Assembly: GCA_015178975.1 (NCBI GenBank)
Contig: WHVD01000023.1
Span: 372,001 to 436,000 of the forward strand
Source of the DNA: Hysterangium stoloniferum
Lineage: Eukaryota > Basidiomycota > Agaricomycetes > Hysterangiales > Hysterangiaceae
DNA length: 64,000 bases
Reading direction: 5' to 3'
The position numbers were made by a program, and so were the translations under genes. Within the stretch, counting starts at the first letter, position 1, and the number at the start of each line of letters is the position of its first letter. Under the pieces are notes generated by a model. That model was given only the letters and a program-made list of their open reading frames with translations. It was not told the DNA's origin and made no database searches. Below are positions 35,182 to 46,454 of this stretch, piece after piece.

Positions 35182-36720
35182 TCACAACACTCTTTGATCA
35201 TGTTATCCTGCCCAGGTCTCATGGTAGTGGACCTCACAGCTTCCATCACAGTCATAGTGGACCTCTGAGTTCCCACCATAGCACTCACCTCACCTCTCAT
35301 CATAGTTCCCATCATTTGTCACATCACAGTAACCATTCTAGCTCCCTGCATGGCAGTAATTCTCCAGCTCCCAGCTCTACCCATGGCTCCTTGTTGACTC
35401 TTGAACTGACTCTTAGAATGGCACTTGAAGGACTCACTGTTTTCCTTGAAAACAATAAAGGGAAGTTTGGTCAGTGTGCCCAGGTCAAAGAACCTGACAT
35501 CTTCCATGGAACAGACACCTCAAAGTTGTAGCCTTTCTTTATGCAATTTAACCTCAGCTTTAATGACCAGCCTGAAAAATTGACTACAGTTAAAGCAAAA
35601 TTATCTTCACTTTGTCTTCACTTTGGGGCACCACCATGAGTTAATTTGAACCTGCACTGAACAACCTTGATGATTATCAACCCAGTTGGCTAAACAATCA
35701 CTTGTCTTTCATCACAGAAGTCAAGCTTAACTTTGGTCTGCATGATGTGGTTGGTATTGCGAAAGCAGCTTTGGCCAATATCAAGATGAAAGATACCCAG
35801 CACATCACCAAATACAACATCCAGTTTAACTCTTTGGCCATGCTTGTTGATGGGAGTGATGTCTCAAGGATGATACAGTATTTGTCATGACAATGGCAAG
35901 CCAAGTACCCTCATAGATATGCACATCAAGGCTCAGCAATGCAATGCTCACTACTGGAAATAGCATGCCAAAGTCACTTGAGAAAGTACATGTAGTTTGG
36001 ATTGTCCAGCTAAGACCACCCAATACAATAACAGGCTTTCTCATCTTCTGGCAACAACAACAATGGGAACAACCTCCCAAAGAAGTTTAAGGACAAGAAA
36101 AAGACTAATTCAACATGCAATAACACTACAGCCTCTGGCAGCAATTCTGCCAAAAGTCCAAAGAAGATTTGAGTCACAAGCTCAATGCAAATGGTAAATT
36201 CACCAATGCCAAGAAGCAACAGCAAAGGACAACTGCTCTTCCTGTGGTGCAGTGCTCCTGGTCACATGGCAAACAGATGTCCTCTCAACATGAAAGCTGC
36301 CAAAGCAGACAAGCCCTCAGAACCAGCAAAGTCAATGACTGAGACAAACCATGTGGGACTCTTCAGCACATGAATCTGTATGTGACCCTGTTGGATTCAA
36401 GTTGCATGGTCATCCTTGGACACAACTGGCTCACCTGATACAATCCATTGATTGACTGGCCATTGGACCATCTCATTTCTGGACCCTCAACACTAGTTTG
36501 CCAACAACTTCTCTAGTTTCAGCCAGTACAGTGACAACTCCACTGGCAGCCCCACCCACAACAGAACCCCCATCTATCTCTCTTATTGGTGCTGACACAT
36601 TTTTATGTGCTAGCAAACTAGATGGATCCATAACTTTTCAGATAAACATTTGTTCAGGCAGCACAGGTTTAAGATTGCCTTATCACAACTTCCCAACTAG
36701 CACTAGGCCCTATTAATGTT
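35182..36720 (+). pseudogene. Ty3/gypsy gag-protease remnant
   Basis: A His/Ser-rich N-terminal part (35215-35350) is followed by VKEPDIFHGTDTSKL and, after stops, by the capsid segment VKLNFGLHDVVGIAKAAL. A zinc knuckle near 36229-36282 reads C-S-S-C-G-A in one frame and GHMANRC in another, so a frameshift breaks it. Further on, GADTFLCASKLDGSITFQI and the segment NLYVTLLDSSCMVILGHNWL with YNPLIDW follow; these are conserved around the protease of fungal Ty3 elements. At least five stops or shifts make it non-functional. From 35814 it is inside the right arm and is mirrored at 23532-24438. Confidence 0.8.
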
Positions 36721-39700
36721 TTTATCCAAAATTTCTCATAGTAATTTGCACGACATAAGATTCACATTTCAAATTGGTGCTGTTCCAGGGAGATGTTAGA
36801 TCACATTTGAATGCATCGCTACCGTTTATAGATGTGCCCAGACCCTCCGGGTTTGGAGAGATTAAAATTATATGTCATCTTAGTTGTGAACAGGCAAGTA
36901 GCAGTGACTTTCCTAAGGCAATACCATAATGATGAAACCATCAGGGTATGTCCGCACAAATTTTATTCAATCATTGAAATATATCAACTATGTGCGTCCA
37001 TTTGGTGCGCACGATGTCGTATCAATAGTGGAGCCCAATTTATCAAAATGACATGGTTATAGATATTTGGTTACTGGTGACATGTTAGAAAGATTCCAAA
37101 CCTTTACAACTTAATTGAAAGGCTGCTGTCTAATACAGCCTTACATTGGCATCGGTCCAGACGTTGATAGGGCCAAACTATATTCCTCGAGAACGGCGAG
37201 TACGATATACCATGATGACGGTAAGTAAAATGATTAACTAAAAATGATACTACGCGCGTCTGTGATAACATAATCGGTATGTCGTAAGCCACCAGGCTTA
37301 CATGAATCAAATTTACGGAGGCGACCAAGAAATTCCCAAAACTGCTTCTCTGTCAGGACTGGTAGGCCCCATTTTCTCGTTTGGTGTCCACAAAAGTCAC
37401 AAAATCCATCTCGGACGCTGTATTGTTAGTCAGAGGTGAATGATATCAAAATATTATTAAACGTGAACCATACCTCGGACGAGCCTGGTTTTCTTAACGA
37501 ATTTATAACCAAGGTAGGTCCTGACCAGGGTGTTCTTTCAGCGGATATTCAAGAGAGGAAAATAGCGGCCTACATGACAAATAGCGGAATGGGCAAATAA
37601 TTGGTGACAAATGAAGCGTTATCCCAGTTATTCCGAAGAAAGACTGGCCAGTTAGCAAATAAGATGATCAGGATTATCCACCTGTGAGTTTTTTTTCCAT
37701 AGCTTAAATGAAGTGACTAGAACCAATGTTGTATCAACTTACGCCAGAGCCCACCACGTGATATACGGCTGCATTTTGCTCTTATATGGCAATATATCCC
37801 TGCTCAGACCTTGAGCCTGAGTGTATATTAGTCTTTTACATATTGGAGTAAGCAATAAAATCACCTTGAGACCAGCCCTAAAGCGAAGATAGGTAATACA
37901 AATGCCCATCCAATTGAACATCCCGGCCACAGTCGACATATTCGCGAACCAAGTGAATACACGAGAAGACCCTGACGAAAGACCCGTGTAGCTGAGGAGT
38001 GAAAACTAAGAGATATATAAGTGAATATTTAACCGTAAGTATTTTTCGACATTTACCGATGCACCGAGTAACAGCGCAATCCAGGGCGTTCCACGTCTAT
38101 TCGTCTGACAAGACATGAGAAATCGCTGTATGCTAGAACTTCCGTGAAACTCACTCGCAGAAATATGGGGGGAGCCATTCCTACTCTCGAAAGGCCATAG
38201 AGTGTTCGAGATGCGACATAGAGGCTTGATGACCCTGCTGACGCAGCCGATGCTTTAAGTGAGCATTAGTTAGCCATGCGACCTTCTGAGTGTGAACCGC
38301 CCATATTACTGATCATGGCGGCATTCATTAAACTAGGTAAACCCTTTATTCCTGCCAGCTTAATCGCTATGACCCATGCTGATGAATTTGCTGTCCCAGC
38401 TTCAGTGATCAGATCAGGGTTGTTCGAGGGACAGATAAGCCCAATAATCTACAGGGGTTCAGTGCCGGCTGTCAAGCTTACGGGTGAAGAAGCAACCGAA
38501 TGCAACATACAAAGACCCCAATAATGTAGAACAGGACTATGCGCACATACACACCTTTGATGGCTTTAGGGAGGGTCTTTGTCGGATCGTGTGTTTCAGC
38601 AGCTGAGATACCAATGACTTCTGTTCCGAGCTTAGAAACGGAATAGTTTATTGGAAGAGGGAATTTTAATTGCCAGCACAAAGATGAGAAGTTGAAGCCG
38701 CTCACGAAAGCATAACCCGCTCCAATTAGGACGGACCAGAATCCCAGAAATTGTCCTTTAGCCCCTTCTATCCCTTCGTATTGTGTAAATGCTCCAGGGT
38801 CGTGCTGAGATGGGGTACATTGAGACCATGATGATGAAGTCCAAAATATGCTACTAACGTAATACCTGAATCCCAGTCGATCATGGTTTGGTGCTCCACC
38901 GAGGTCGATTACAAGACCAAGAATGATCAAACCTATTATGGTGAGTATCTTGATTGTGCCTATCAAAGAAAGCGGCTTGTTTTGGGAATCTGGTATGAGT
39001 GAGAGCTTCCCCTTACCGAACCAGAATTCGCACTCCCCAAATGCCCGCGTTCCAAGAAAATTGATGATTAATACGGAAGCGAGATTTATTGTCATCCACA
39101 CAGAGTTCTGGATATATATGTTATCAAAGGACAACCTCTTGATGTGAAGGGACATACATTGATTGATTTATTCCAAACTTTTCAAATGTCAGCAAACAAC
39201 GGTACAGGTAACAATATACTATACCTACAGTTCACAAGGACGGAACAAGCGGATATTTCAGCTATTGGCAATAATAAGTTCGGTAGCATCTATCATATCA
39301 AGCCGATGATTACCTGGAAGACTGATCACTACAGCATACCAAGAAGTCCAACCTAAGGCGAAAGTCAACGCTGGATCCACAAAGCGGCCAGCAAGAGTCA
39401 TTTGTCCACCAGGGACAGGTCTAGATAAAAGTCATTTTAGAAAACTACCACAAATACAGAAATGCGAGTCCTACAGGAATGTTATTATCTCTCCCAACGC
39501 CAACATCACTACGAAATATTCATTAGTCATCGGAAAATCTCTTGCCAAAGACTCACCTCCAACACAGACGGTAGCGACGACTAGATAGCCAAGAAGAAGT
39601 CCCGCCGGTCCTCCTGCTGCCAGTGAACTCGCGGTTCCCAAGAAAAGTCCAGTTCCTATAACCCCTCCTGTATTAAAAAAAACAAATGTGAAGGAGAAAA

Positions 39701-40060
39701 CGTAAGCTTGATGCAGGAGAAGGCACCTATCGTGAGCATTTGTGCGTGCCTGTTTTTCAACTGTCGCTGCAGTCCCTCTCCTGCCTTGCCTTCCACATAC
39801 TGCAGGCCACCTTTAGGCGCATCTTGGGGATTGCTATCCAAGGATGGGTTGTCTTTCTCTATGTCCGAGCCGTCTTGCTTTGGATCAGCCATGAGAGGAT
39901 GCTATTAACAAAAGATTCTGGCTTATCAGGTTTATCTCACGTTGCACCTTGTGGTGGTGTGGAGTCGAAGAAGAAGATTAAAAGAAGCAGGATTTTTTTA
40001 AGGAAGTAGTGAACTCTGGATGTGCCGCGGTCGTATTCTTCCGAAGTTAATAAGCAGAGT
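35814..40060 (-). repeat. Right arm of the 4.2-kb inverted duplication
   Basis: Reverse complement of 20057-24438, lacking only the 117-bp retro-insert and its duplicated site. Outer homology stops at ACTCTGCTTA (20057 / 40060). Inner homology stops at 24438 / 35814. The spacer between arms is 11,375 bp. Confidence 0.95.
37353..39892 (-). CDS. Amino-acid permease (fungal YAT family), copy 2
   Basis: Exact mirror copy of the gene at 20360-22899. Exon coordinates are 60252 minus those of copy 1 (start codon at 39892, stop ending at 37353), giving the same 16 exons and 556 aa with all splice sites kept. The two proteins should be identical, so this is a recent gene duplication by inversion, or two copies homogenised by gene conversion. 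Its 5' side differs from copy 1 beyond about 40031, where copy 1 carries a retro-insert, so expression of the two could differ. Confidence 0.93.
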
Positions 40061-40680
40061 GCTTAAATCAGAAGTCGTACTTTTATTGACTTGCAGACGA
40101 CAGTATGTAATGGCGCTCCTCTCTACTTTGTATATGACTTATATATATCATTTAAATGGTAAATCTAGAAATTCATTCGATACTAGAAAGGCGTATCAGT
40201 AAACTGGTTTGAGCGCTTGGACACGTCGCAATTCATAACTGTGTTCTTATAAATTATACAAATGCAATGCCTAGATTGGTTAACCTCAATAGTAGGCTAC
40301 TAATATTTTAAATATAAATTTAAGTTACAGGACTCAACACAATGACTCTCGCAGCTTTGAGGTCAGAATTCACTGCTGATCGTTGCGTTTGGGCACATGA
40401 AGAATCATTATCAGCTCAAACTCTGACACACGATACTTCTCTGGCCACATGCCCAGTGCCGGACCCATCCACCTGGCGCCCCTGTCTCTCTGACCTTCAA
40501 ATCTGTCTCTCCTGCATTGGGCACTAACAATTCTGCAAGGGTGCAGCACATAAGCTGAAGTCAAGTCCTATCTGTCCTCACATACCCTTGGGTGCCTGGA
40601 GCCCCCCTGTGACCTCAGCCCTTAGCAATGTTCCATATCTGACCTATGATTAAATTGTAGAAAAGTGAATGGCCAGACTG
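40061..40680 (+). repeat. Partial LTR with the recurrent motif
   Basis: 40541-40569 holds GTGCAGCACATAAGCTGAAG and its continuation TCAAGTCCT, the signature of LTR 3' parts in this window. The flanking 40480-40625 resembles the 3' part of LTR family C. The rest is unassigned. Confidence 0.5.
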
Positions 40681-41278
40681 TGTGAAGAGTTGTGGAAGTT
40701 CTGACCACTCTATATATGAAGAATATCAACTGTCATGTTGTAATCAAAGTACAATATAGATAACAAATAGTTTTAGTTGACTCAAGTAGCTGTAAGATTA
40801 TTAAGATGACTAAGAAAGAATACAATCAACTTTCCAGTATGATTCTGAGGAGTGAGTTGATGGAATAATGAGTTAGAGAGGAGGAGGATGATATGAATAA
40901 TGTGAGATGTGAGCAGAAGTCGATAGTAGCTCAAGCTTTGACTATACAGTGCAAAGCTAGATACAGTAGTTGTTGTAAGTTCAAGTTAGAAGCTATTCAA
41001 GATGGCTGAGACAATACTCCAGTCACAACTTACAGGACACTAAAAGGGTGTCTGGGTAAGTTGTGGTTATGGGGTAAAAGTGTCTGAGTTCCAACCATGC
41101 ATGCTAATGTACATAAAGCTACAGTGTACATGCCCACAAGTATCTATGTACCCACAGATGTACATAGATCTTTGAACTACTGTAAATATTGTCAAACACA
41201 AAATGTAATAGTAGAAATAGAGGAGGAAGCATAGGAAGTAAAATATAAGCAGAGATATATTTTAGAATACCTCTCACA
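40681..41278 (+). repeat. LTR family G, complete copy
   Basis: TGTGAAGAGTTGTGG ... CTCTCACA, 598 bp, colinear with 44288-44884 but more diverged. The flanks (gactg / cttgc) show no duplication, consistent with an older insertion. Confidence 0.75.
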
Positions 41279-42050
41279 CTTGCACTCTAATCTTTACCAA
41301 GCCTAAATGGCCACATCACATCATGCCATACCTGTCCTCGTATACCATGTGGTGATGTATTTGCCTTATTTTAATACTATTTTCTGAAAAAGGAGTCCAG
41401 TGCTCTATCAAAATGTGCAAATACTCAATTCACTGCAAGGTAAAATAATTTAAGTATTTGATATTAATCAGTGGCAGCCTAAATAGACTTAGAACCCCTG
41501 AAGTCAAGAGTTTACTTGAATATATGCACCCTACTTCGCAAAGAAGGTTTTGAGAGCTGCTTGTGCAAGCTTGTTCTTTTTCTGTGAAAATATGTACTTA
41601 AAATATGAATAACAATTCACTGATTCAGAACCTAGATTCAACTTCGATTTTAGCTAGTTTATATATATTTTATACTATTTATCAAACAGTAAAAATATTT
41701 ATAAAGATTAGATATAGAATAAAACACTTATTTGGCTAATATATGCTTTATTTACACTAACCTACAGGGTCTACTGTGATACTAACTTATCAGGATCTTA
41801 ATGTAGTCTTAAGGATCTTGCAAGGGTATTCTCAGTATTTATTTATGCTCAGACACTTAAGATATTATGTGAATATGCTTTACTGATTCACAATAAATGA
41901 GCAATGGAAAAGGGATTATTTGCAATGTAATAAACAGTCAAATTACTCAACTAGAGGTGACTGAAGTCTTAGACTACAAATAACAATGTAAGGAAAACTA
42001 ATAATCAGTATTCAATTAAGAGTTGACTATAGTATGAGATTATTTATATA
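41279..42050. other. AT-rich region without recognised features
   Basis: No ORF with motifs. It may be the internal or leader region of the minus-oriented retroelement whose promoter lies at 42400-42600. Confidence 0.3.
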
Positions 42051-42059
42051 TTATAGGTT

Positions 42060-42310
42060 GATAGCCAACAACTCTAACTGAGGTGGCAACAGATATATAA
42101 AAGCCAACTATTCAATTAAGAAGTGGCAAGGGGGAACAAAAGTCAACAACTCAGATTGAGGTGACAAGGGGAACAACAGATCAGTCAACAACTCAGATTG
42201 AGGTGACAAGGGATCTGATTGGGCCAACAACTCTGATAGAGGTGGCAAGGGTTTCCAACAGCTCTGATAGAGGTGGAATTAGATGTCCAACTGCCCAGAT
42301 TGGAGTGGAG
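42060..42310 (-). repeat. Degenerate tandem repeat in a retroelement leader
   Basis: On the minus strand, variants of ACCTCTATCAGAGTTGTTGG recur six or more times with short CCTTG(T/C)C spacers. The array begins about 100 bp downstream of a minus-strand TATA-like box, so it would be in the 5' transcribed leader or LTR U5. Confidence 0.75.
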
Positions 42311-42394
42311 TAGACTGCTTGCTGCAGTGACACACAGATGTGGTGGGTTGATGAGATGATAAGATGATATGATATTCAAGGCTGGAGCTGAGCT

Positions 42395-42600
42395 CCTTAT
42401 ATACATTTTAGTCTGAGACATTTAGAAGATTCTAGAAGATTGAATGATGTCATTCTGGGAGGAATGATGTCATTTAGAATTTTCTAGAATTTTCTAGAGC
42501 ATTGTAGAAGGTTCTAACTACTTCTAAGACACTATAGAATGTTCTTGGCATAGTAGAACATTCTAGAATCTTATAGAATATTCTACAATATTCTATCTAC
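42395..42600 (-). promoter_or_regulatory. Heat-shock-element array upstream of a minus-strand TATA box
   Basis: Alternating GAA/TTC units at 5-bp spacing occur in two blocks. 42477-42499 has five units (the fifth ends GAG), with no phase break. 42556-42593 has eight units, six perfect. Extra TTCTAGAA dyads lie at 42430-42437. A TATA-like TATATAAGGAGC on the minus strand lies at about 42404-42393, so the array sits 30-200 bp upstream. HSF binds such nGAAn arrays. Heat-driven transcription of the retroelement is inferred. Confidence 0.75.
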
Positions 42601-43206
42601 TATTAGTACCTATTATCTACTGTTCCTTTGGAAGCCACTGGAATATTCCAGGGAGTTTCTGGTTTTTGCTGTAGTAGCATACATGATGACATAATGCTCT
42701 TGTGCCTGTGCGTGTATGACACCCTTCACGTCTTGTGACTGTCACGTGCTTTTGTTACTGTCGTGTGTCTTTGTGACAACTGTCACTTGTTGTGATGGCT
42801 TTCCCATGCACCATGTAATAAGTGCCAGGTGGCCGATTTTATATTATTATATAATTATTATATTTACTTTTAGTTAATTATAAATATAATAATATTTTAT
42901 TATAATAATATATAAATATATATTTTACCTTGATTATGCATGATTATTTCACATCGCATTTTGTTGTTATTGGAGTTTAAAATGTCATGTGAATATCACG
43001 TGATCTCTTGCGCATTGTGAATAAGCACTGAGTCACCAGTGTATGACATGTTAATCAAAAAAGAATAAAAGATAGAAATTTCATAGCTTTCTCAATTTGT
43101 TAGATAAAAATACAAAATAAATTGTATGATTTCAAGATAAATCAAGACAATATTGTACAGTTTTATTGTCGCGATATAATTACATTTAAATTTTTTTTTC
43201 GCAATT

Positions 43207-43428
43207 TGTTAGGGGAGATTGGTTAAAAAATGGAAAAAACCTAAAAATACATAACACATGTATTATTGTCATTGTCTTAGTCTCATATTGACCTTATCTA
43301 TTTGGTCTATGGTACTCGAAGTCCCATACCTCAGTCATTTCACTTACTCATCTCAACTGAGGTACATTACCACTACTACATTTCTATTTACATCAACTTA
43401 CCTAATGTACTGTAGTGTATCTGTTACA
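43207..43428 (+). repeat. Copia LTR with adjacent half-tRNA primer site
   Basis: TGTTAGGGGAGATTGG ... TCTGTTACA, 222 bp, followed directly by GGTTATGGGCCC (43429-43440). This PBS is complementary to the anticodon-arm region of initiator tRNA-Met, as in Drosophila copia. It is the 5' LTR of the Copia element whose gag begins at 43576. Confidence 0.75.
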
Positions 43429-43949
43429 GGTTATGGGCCCTGACCAAAGCTGCTAAAACCATCATATTGAAAACTGACTGACAGAACTGACCAAACCTGA
43501 TCAATACCATATCTGACCACCCCTGACTGAATCTAACAACTGAATATATATATATATATATAAAATAAACCAAATATGTCTACTCAGCTGGCTTTATTTA
43601 TACTACCATCCAAAGACCACTCTGACAGACATAATTGGCTCACATGGCATGACACCATTCAGTCTGCTGCAGGTGCATGAGGTGTCCAAGGATATCTGGA
43701 TGGAACCATTCAGATGCCTTCCTCACTCACCCCTAACACCATACCTGCACTGACAAGTTATTGGGGATCCAAGAACCCCTCACCCAAGGAATAGGAATAG
43801 TGCAATGTGTATGTGAAAGTGATGATTGACCTAAATGTCAAAAATCCTGTTGGTCACAGCACCTGACCCACAGGCACTGCAGGCACTGCTGGGGTGAACC
43901 ACTTTTGGAGCACCACAAAATCCTTTTGCAGGGATGTCAAATTTTGTTA

Positions 43950-44052
43950 GAATTTAAGAAATGGATTTTGTGCACTGCAAGATTCTATTAATTTCCTTAT
44001 AAGGAAATCAATTTGAAATTTTGTGGCAAACAAAATCCATTTCTTAAATTTC
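43950..44052. mobile_element. Small foldback element inside Copia gag
   Basis: GAATTTAAGAAATGGATTTT (43950-43969) is inverted at 44032-44052. Between the arms is a nested palindrome (ATTTCCTTATAAGGAAAT). It is a candidate MITE of about 103 bp; no clear target duplication. Confidence 0.5.
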
Positions 44053-44135
44053 ACCTCACTGAGAAGGATTTTGAGTGTCCCCTACAGGGGATCAGCCCAG
44101 CAGTGAGGTGAAGCCTGGTCAGTTCTAAAGGAGGT

Positions 44136-45556
44136 TGTTACGGCCAGAAATCCCGCTGGACTCCGGGCACTAACTTATGTATATGCACCCACACCCTACA
44201 CGCACCAATTATCAGTTTACTGGAATACCCACTGGACTCCATATATCAGACCTGTCCACGCTTGACCTTCGTTACTTCATGTATCAGTGTGAAGAGTGGT
44301 GGAAGTTCTAACCATTCTATATACAAAGAATATCGACCGTTTAGGTATGACACAAAGATGTATTGACTATTTAGTTCAATACGGTTGAGTGAAATAGCTA
44401 TCTAAAGTAGAGTAGAGAGCTAAAAATGAATAAGGAGAATCAACTGTTAAGTATGATTCTGGATGACTGCTCGAGTGTAGAAGAGAGTAATGAGAGAGTC
44501 AAATAACAGAGTAGTGTGTAGTCCACACGGATTGAGATAAAGGTGGAGTTTCGACTAGTACAGTTCAAAACTCTGATTGCATAGATAGTTAAAACCCATC
44601 TGTGATGGTCGAGACGATACCCCAATCACAACTTACAGGACACTAACTGGTGTCTGGGTAAGTGGTGGTTGTGAGGTAAAAAGTGTCTGAGTTCTAACTA
44701 TGGGCACTAGAATATATAAGTCTGGCACATATGCACCCACAAGAGTCCATGTACCACATACATAGGTCGTCGAACTAATTATAAGTGTATAATAAAATAG
44801 AGAGAAAGTAGAAATAATAATGGAAATATAGTATGAGCTCATCCAGACTATATTTCCTGAGTATATTTCGCTGTACCTCTCACAATCAGTCACCAGAATA
44901 CCTGCCAGACTCCACTCCTGTCTATCTCCGACCCTGTCCCATGCACCAGTCACTGGACCCCGCTCGGAAAACCCAACAGCTCTCTAACTGAGCCCCATTC
45001 CCGTTATGGTCAAATGACCTGTCACAATTCGGACTCCACTCCTGCCCCATTCCTGTTATGGTTTTATGACCTGTCACGATTTGGACTCCACTCCGCTCTG
45101 TTCCATTCCTAACACCAAGTTTGGTGTTTATTTACTTGTTTCATGTTTGCTAGTTTAGTTTTCATTATTACTAGATTTGGTATGTTATTCATTCCACAGT
45201 CTATATAGTCTGGCAGATGTTGTACATACAATCCAGTCAGAAAATCAGCTAGATTCTCCCCAGTAATCTTAGTATATCTTCTGCTCTATTCTCCTCTTTG
45301 AAACACACTGCTCTTACTCGTTGGAGCCCACAGGCTCCGACCCATTTATCACTCGACCTCCAACCTATTCATCTCGACTCCCCGACCTCTCAACCCATGA
45401 ACCCCTCCTGGACTCTCTGGATTCCCATCTGCCCATTTGAAATTGGACAAGACAATCTCGCAAAGGCGCAGCCTATAAGCTGAAGCCAAGTCCTACCAGC
45501 TTTCCCACAGGTCTCTCCAGAAACCCTCCAATAAGCTCCATGCACGCAACTTAACA
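44136..45556 (+). repeat. Solo LTR, family C, inserted in Copia gag
   Basis: TGTTACGGCCAGAAATCCC ... CAACTTAACA with the target duplication gaggt (44131-44135 and 45557-45561). After removing the nested 597-bp LTR plus its 5-bp duplication the unit is 819 bp. It contains CTATATAGTC and, at 45466-45494, the recurrent 3' motif. Confidence 0.92.
44288..44884 (+). repeat. Solo LTR, family G, nested in the family C LTR
   Basis: 597 bp, TGTGAAGAG ... CTCTCACA, duplication atcag (44283-44287 and 44885-44889). The other family C LTR shows the empty site at 52831-52850 (CTTCATGTATCAGTCACCAG) with a single ATCAG. Confidence 0.95.
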
Positions 45557-46036
45557 GAGGTCCATAGCACATCCTCCAATATAGGATTACTTAATGCTGA
45601 TAATGAACTTCACACAATTAAGCATATCAATGGCACAGATATCATATCCCATTTCACATGATTGTGTGAAGGATGGGCAAAGATCAATGCACAAGGGGGG
45701 AAAATGGATGACTCTACTTTCCACACAATTGTGATCACATTGATGCCTAAGGAGTGGGACTTAGTAATTGGTACATTGTTCTTACTGAAAACCTCCAAAA
45801 AAGGAATTGTACATCTTACCTTATATGACACAACACTTGCCTGGCACAGGAAACAAACTCCCCAAATGACCCAAGCCCTCACAACTACCAAACCTAATCA
45901 GTCTACTGATGTTTGTTCCAATCCCAATTGCAAGTGTGTGGGGCACACCATTGACAAGTGTTTCAAACTCAGAGGTGGAATGGAAGGACAAGTTCCAGAT
46001 TGGTGGAGGAAAAAGGGGATTACAAGTACAAGTAAC

Positions 46037-46372
46037 TGTAATCCTGGCCGCCTTACCACACATACAGAGCCGCATCCTGACCCCTGATCACTGACCGCAC
46101 TCCTATGGTTCCCCTGATCGAGCCCAACCCGAGATCAGACTCAATAAAGATTCGAACCCTTTTTCTTTTCTCTTTCCTTCCCCTTCCCTACCATGATCTA
46201 GACTCTCGGTCCTGCTTGTCCGGAATTCCCCTTGTCGCGAATACTTGAGGGTTCTCTATTTTATATATATTAGTTAGACGTCACATCTGTTTTGTAGTAG
46301 GAAATCACTCACAACATGATACTTTTGTCCTGTCCGTTACCGACCGAGTGAGGCTGATACCACAGCCTTACA
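46037..46372 (+). repeat. Chromovirus 5' LTR
   Basis: TGTAATCCTGG ... GCCTTACA. A TATA-like TTTTATATATATTAG lies at 46259-46273. The downstream CTTTTTTTTTGACATCG is not a TGG-type tRNA site, so the priming mode is unclear. Confidence 0.95.
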
Positions 46373-46454
46373 CTTTTTTTTTGACATCGACAAAGTTCTT
46401 GCCATCGTGCCTCGGTTACCATCGAAACCGACGCCACTGCTCACACGCTCTGAA

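Larger units (their letters stand above)
43576..46036 (+). pseudogene. Copia gag, interrupted by a solo LTR
   Basis: The ATG at 43576 opens STQLALFILPSKDHSDRHNW, then WHDTIQSAAGA, a stop and GVQGYLDGTI: the start of Copia Gag. After the LTR insertion (44136-45556) gag resumes with LLNADNELHTIKHINGTDII, a stop, and FHTIVITLMPKEWDLVIGTL. The Copia zinc knuckle CKCVGHTIDKC then appears near 45945-45965. The chromovirus at 46037 cuts it; the protease part lies at 51573. Several stops plus the insertions inactivate it. Confidence 0.82.

Noticed and set aside
43541-43562. AT microsatellite as a regulatory element
   Set aside because: A plain (TA)n tract in the Copia leader, with nothing to support a function.
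44636-44953. Minus-strand 106-codon frame
   Set aside because: Lies across an LTR boundary and has no motifs; chance open frame in LTR sequence.
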